Made by a program: the position numbers and the translations under genes | From: Polyangiaceae bacterium | GTDB lineage: Bacteria > Myxococcota_A > Polyangia > Polyangiales > Polyangiaceae | DNA length: 34,994 nucleotides | Direction: 5' to 3' | Assembly (NCBI GenBank): GCA_025453595.1 | Contig: JALOQB010000026.1 | Coordinates: 1 to 34,994 of the forward strand | Part shown: piece after piece, positions 33,039 through 34,994 of the stretch | Layout: each line of letters starts with the position of its first letter | How positions within the stretch are numbered: position 1 is the first letter of the stretch | Notes under the pieces: generated by a model | Seen by the model: the letters and a program-made list of their open reading frames with translations, nothing else | Databases searched by the model: none | What the model was told of the DNA's origin: nothing

Positions 33039-34994
33039 GTGAACAGGGCGTATTCTCGCGCGGGGTTGCTGCTGGTGATGCTGGGGGTATCCGGGGTGGC
33101 TGGCGAGGCCCGCGCCCAGGAAGCGCTGCGCTTCGAGCAAGGGGCTGACCGGGTGCGGGCCCTGGCGGGGGCAGAGGAGCGCTGGTCCTTCCGTACCCCC
33201 GAGCTGCGGCGAGGCGAGAAGGCGGTGCCGATCCAGGTGGGGGAGACGGTGGTCTTCTGCGCCGGAGGTCAGCTCTACGAGGCCGCCGCCTCCACGGGGA
33301 AGATCCAGCGGCGCCTGCTGCTCCCGGGGGCCTGCGCGGCCCTCTCGAACACCCCGGGAGGGTACGAGGTGCGCTGCGAGGGGGGGCCCGAGACCCAGCG
33401 CTGGCAGCGCGCCTTCCCGCTTTCCCCCGGGCAAGGGGGGCTGGCGACGGTGTTGCCCTCGGAGACGAGCATCCTGTTCGGTACAAGACGGCAGGCCGAG
33501 GCCATCGCCGGCAAGAGCGCGGCCGAGCAGCAAGGGGCGCCGGAGCGGCTCGAGCAGCAGCGGCTCCAGGACCCGACCAACCCCTGGTACGCGGCGCGGC
33601 GGGCCGAGCTGCTGCTGGAGCAGGGCAAGGCCGCGGAGGCCCGGGGGGCCGCGGCCCAGGCGCTGGAGATCGACCCGCGCTACGACCTCGACCTGCTCCC
33701 CCTCGCCGCGCGGCTCCACAAGATCGCCCCGGAGCTCGGCCCCGTGGCCTTTGACCGGGGGATGAAGAACCTGCTGCTGCGAGGCTACGAGCCGACCCAG
33801 GCCACCAGCGCCCTCGCCCCGATGACCCTCCTCGGTCGCCCCGGGGATCAGGCCGGCAGCGGGCCGATGGACCCGGTGAAGCACCAGGAGCTTCTCGAAA
33901 CCTTTGGCGAGCGCCTGGCGCTCCTGGCCCCCAGCGCCGAGGGATCCACCTGGTTCTTCGCCGCCCTCGAGGAGGCCGCCCGCAAGCGCGGCGATCAGGA
34001 CGCCCTGCGCCGCTGGGCGCCGCTCGCCCACCGGGAGCAAGGGGTCGAGCCGTTCTTGCCCACCGGCATCGAGAGCCGCCAGGTCGGGCTCCTGGTCCAG
34101 CTCGCGGCGGCCCTCGCCTTCGCCCTCCTCGCTGGCACCGTGATCAAGTCGATCCGGGGCCTCGCCTCCCGGCTGCCGCAGGATGCCCCCTGGTGGAAGC
34201 GGTACAACCCCTTCTCCCGCTGGGAGCGCGGCGAGCTGCTCGGCTTCCTGCTCGCGACCGCCGCGATGCTCGGGCTGTCCTTCAAGGCCGCCGCCGGCGT
34301 CGCCATCCTCGGGGCCGTCGCCGCCGCGCCCCTGCCCATGGCCATGGGCAACCTCGGCCACCCGGAGAGCCGTGCTTACCTGGCGGCCTCCCCTGACGGC
34401 CCCGCCACCCGCTTGCTCCGCGCCTTCGCCGCCCACAAGGCCGGCGATCTGGACGAGGCCGAGCGCCTCTACCGCCAGAGCGACTCCCCCGTGGCCCTGG
34501 CCAACCTCGGCGCCGTCGCCCTCGCCCGCGGTCAGAAGGCCCAGGCCGAGGAGCTCTGGGCCCAGGCTCGCCAGCGCCACCCCGACCTGGACGCCCCCGC
34601 CTACCACCTCGGCCTGCGCACCGAGCGCGAGCGCGTCCACCTCGCCCGGCGCTACGACCTGCCGGTGCTCCTTGAACTCCCCACCGAGGACGTCTGGCAC
34701 CGGTTCTGGCGCGAGCGCGTCGCCACTCCCTCTTCCCCCCTCCATGTCGCGGGCCTCCTCGACGCGCTCCAGCCCGACTCCTCCAGCAAAGGGCCCTCCT
34801 CCCACGCCGCGATGCTGCTCGATTTTCTCCTGCTCGCCCTCGCCGTCCTCGCCCTCGTCTCCCCCTCTCCCCGCACCCCCTCCTCTCCCCCCCTCGCCCT
34901 CGTCGGTCGCGGGCTCCACCTGGTCGCTCCCGGCGCTGCTCCTCTGTATGGAGCCTCCGGATTCTTCGTCGGAGCCGCCGCGATCTTCCTCGGG
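33039..34994 (+). CDS. Large exported membrane protein with TPR-like segments (3' end outside window)
   Basis: Open from GTG 33039 to the window end (652 codons, no stop). AAGGAGG lies 4 nt upstream. A signal peptide is clear (AGLLLVMLGVSGVAGEARAQ). Residues about 175-225 look TPR-like (NPWYAARRAELLLEQGKAAEARGAAAQALEIDPRY). Several hydrophobic segments follow near 350-375 (VGLLVQLAAALAFALLAGTVI), 395-435 (LLGFLLATAAMLGLSF, AGVAILGAVAAAPLPMAMG) and near the end. A second TPR-like section lies around 450-520 (LLRAFAAHKAGDLDEAERLYRQ; ALARGQKAQAEELWAQA). It is separated by 92 nt from the RMD1-like gene. Family not recognised; an envelope scaffold or transport-related protein is possible. Confidence 0.82.
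   Translation, partial: MNRAYSRAGLLLVMLGVSGVAGEARAQEALRFEQGADRVRALAGAEERWSFRTPELRRGEKAVPIQVGETVVFCAGGQLYEAAASTGKIQRRLLLPGACAALSNTPGGYEVRCEGGPETQRWQRAFPLSPGQGGLATVLPSETSILFGTRRQAEAIAGKSAAEQQGAPERLEQQRLQDPTNPWYAARRAELLLEQGKAAEARGAAAQALEIDPRYDLDLLPLAARLHKIAPELGPVAFDRGMKNLLLRGYEPTQATSALAPMTLLGRPGDQAGSGPMDPVKHQELLETFGERLALLAPSAEGSTWFFAALEEAARKRGDQDALRRWAPLAHREQGVEPFLPTGIESRQVGLLVQLAAALAFALLAGTVIKSIRGLASRLPQDAPWWKRYNPFSRWERGELLGFLLATAAMLGLSFKAAAGVAILGAVAAAPLPMAMGNLGHPESRAYLAASPDGPATRLLRAFAAHKAGDLDEAERLYRQSDSPVALANLGAVALARGQKAQAEELWAQARQRHPDLDAPAYHLGLRTERERVHLARRYDLPVLLELPTEDVWHRFWRERVATPSSPLHVAGLLDALQPDSSSKGPSSHAAMLLDFLLLALAVLALVSPSPRTPSSPPLALVGRGLHLVAPGAAPLYGASGFFVGAAAIFLG

Noticed and set aside
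32850..34919. Very long open frame on the minus strand (689 codons)
   Set aside because: The plus-strand frame from GTG 33039 has a ribosome-binding site, a signal peptide and TPR-like repeats. The minus-strand translation is Glu/Gly/Arg-rich low-complexity, typical of an antisense shadow in GC-rich DNA.

Overview
The window is very GC-rich, gene-dense DNA that looks like the chromosome of a myxobacterium, probably order Polyangiales. This is inferred from gene content, not from a database search. Pointers are the DUF1592-DUF1552 gene pair, several exported lipoproteins with a glycine-rich spacer after the lipobox, a CheB-CheR-PAS-kinase-receiver fusion, TPR/proline-rich exported proteins and frequent GTG starts. 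No plasmid, phage or CRISPR signature was seen.

Layout. 1-250: the 3' remnant of an RHS/YD-repeat-like gene. 250-3856 (+): RluA-type pseudouridine synthase, a small unknown protein, an M3 oligopeptidase lipoprotein. 3867-8650 (-): von Willebrand A lipoprotein, TSUP permease, a membrane-anchored unknown, AlgH/YqgE, AidB-like acyl-CoA dehydrogenase. 8667-10574 (+): unknown lipoprotein and an Rpn/PD-(D/E)XK-like protein with GKAE repeats. 10542-12421 (-): sterol desaturase-like enzyme and a hotdog thioesterase. 12538-17549 (+): a tight four-gene operon of DUF1592 lipoprotein, Tat-exported DUF1552 protein, outer-membrane barrel-like protein and a small cytochrome-like lipoprotein. 17554-23521 (-): the CheB/CheR hybrid kinase, a ClC channel and a small exported membrane protein. 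23575-23689: tRNA-Ala(GGC) and its terminator. 23737-27374: divergent FAD oxidoreductase versus rhodanese, RNase HI and glutamate 5-kinase. 27375-27750: the only long gene-free stretch, a dense chain of hairpins ending in what looks like the right end of an IS200/IS605 element. 27751-29363 (-): AsmA-like protein and a small partner. 29459-34994 (+): TPR protein, glycine-rich lipoprotein, a frameshifted RMD1/YagE gene, and a large exported TPR-like protein cut by the window end.

Most notable items. (1) In the 12.5-17.5 kb operon, two lipoproteins each carry a CX3CH motif, one cysteine spacing longer than canonical CXXCH haem c sites, and travel with a Tat substrate and a barrel. This could be an undescribed cell-envelope redox or polymer-processing system. 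(2) The structured RNA-like locus at 27390-27723 has no tnpB or tnpA. (3) A one-base frameshift breaks the RMD1/YagE gene near 32595. (4) An 80-nt out-of-frame overlap places a lipoprotein signal peptide inside the 3' end of the barrel gene. The remaining genes look like ordinary housekeeping or accessory myxobacterial functions.
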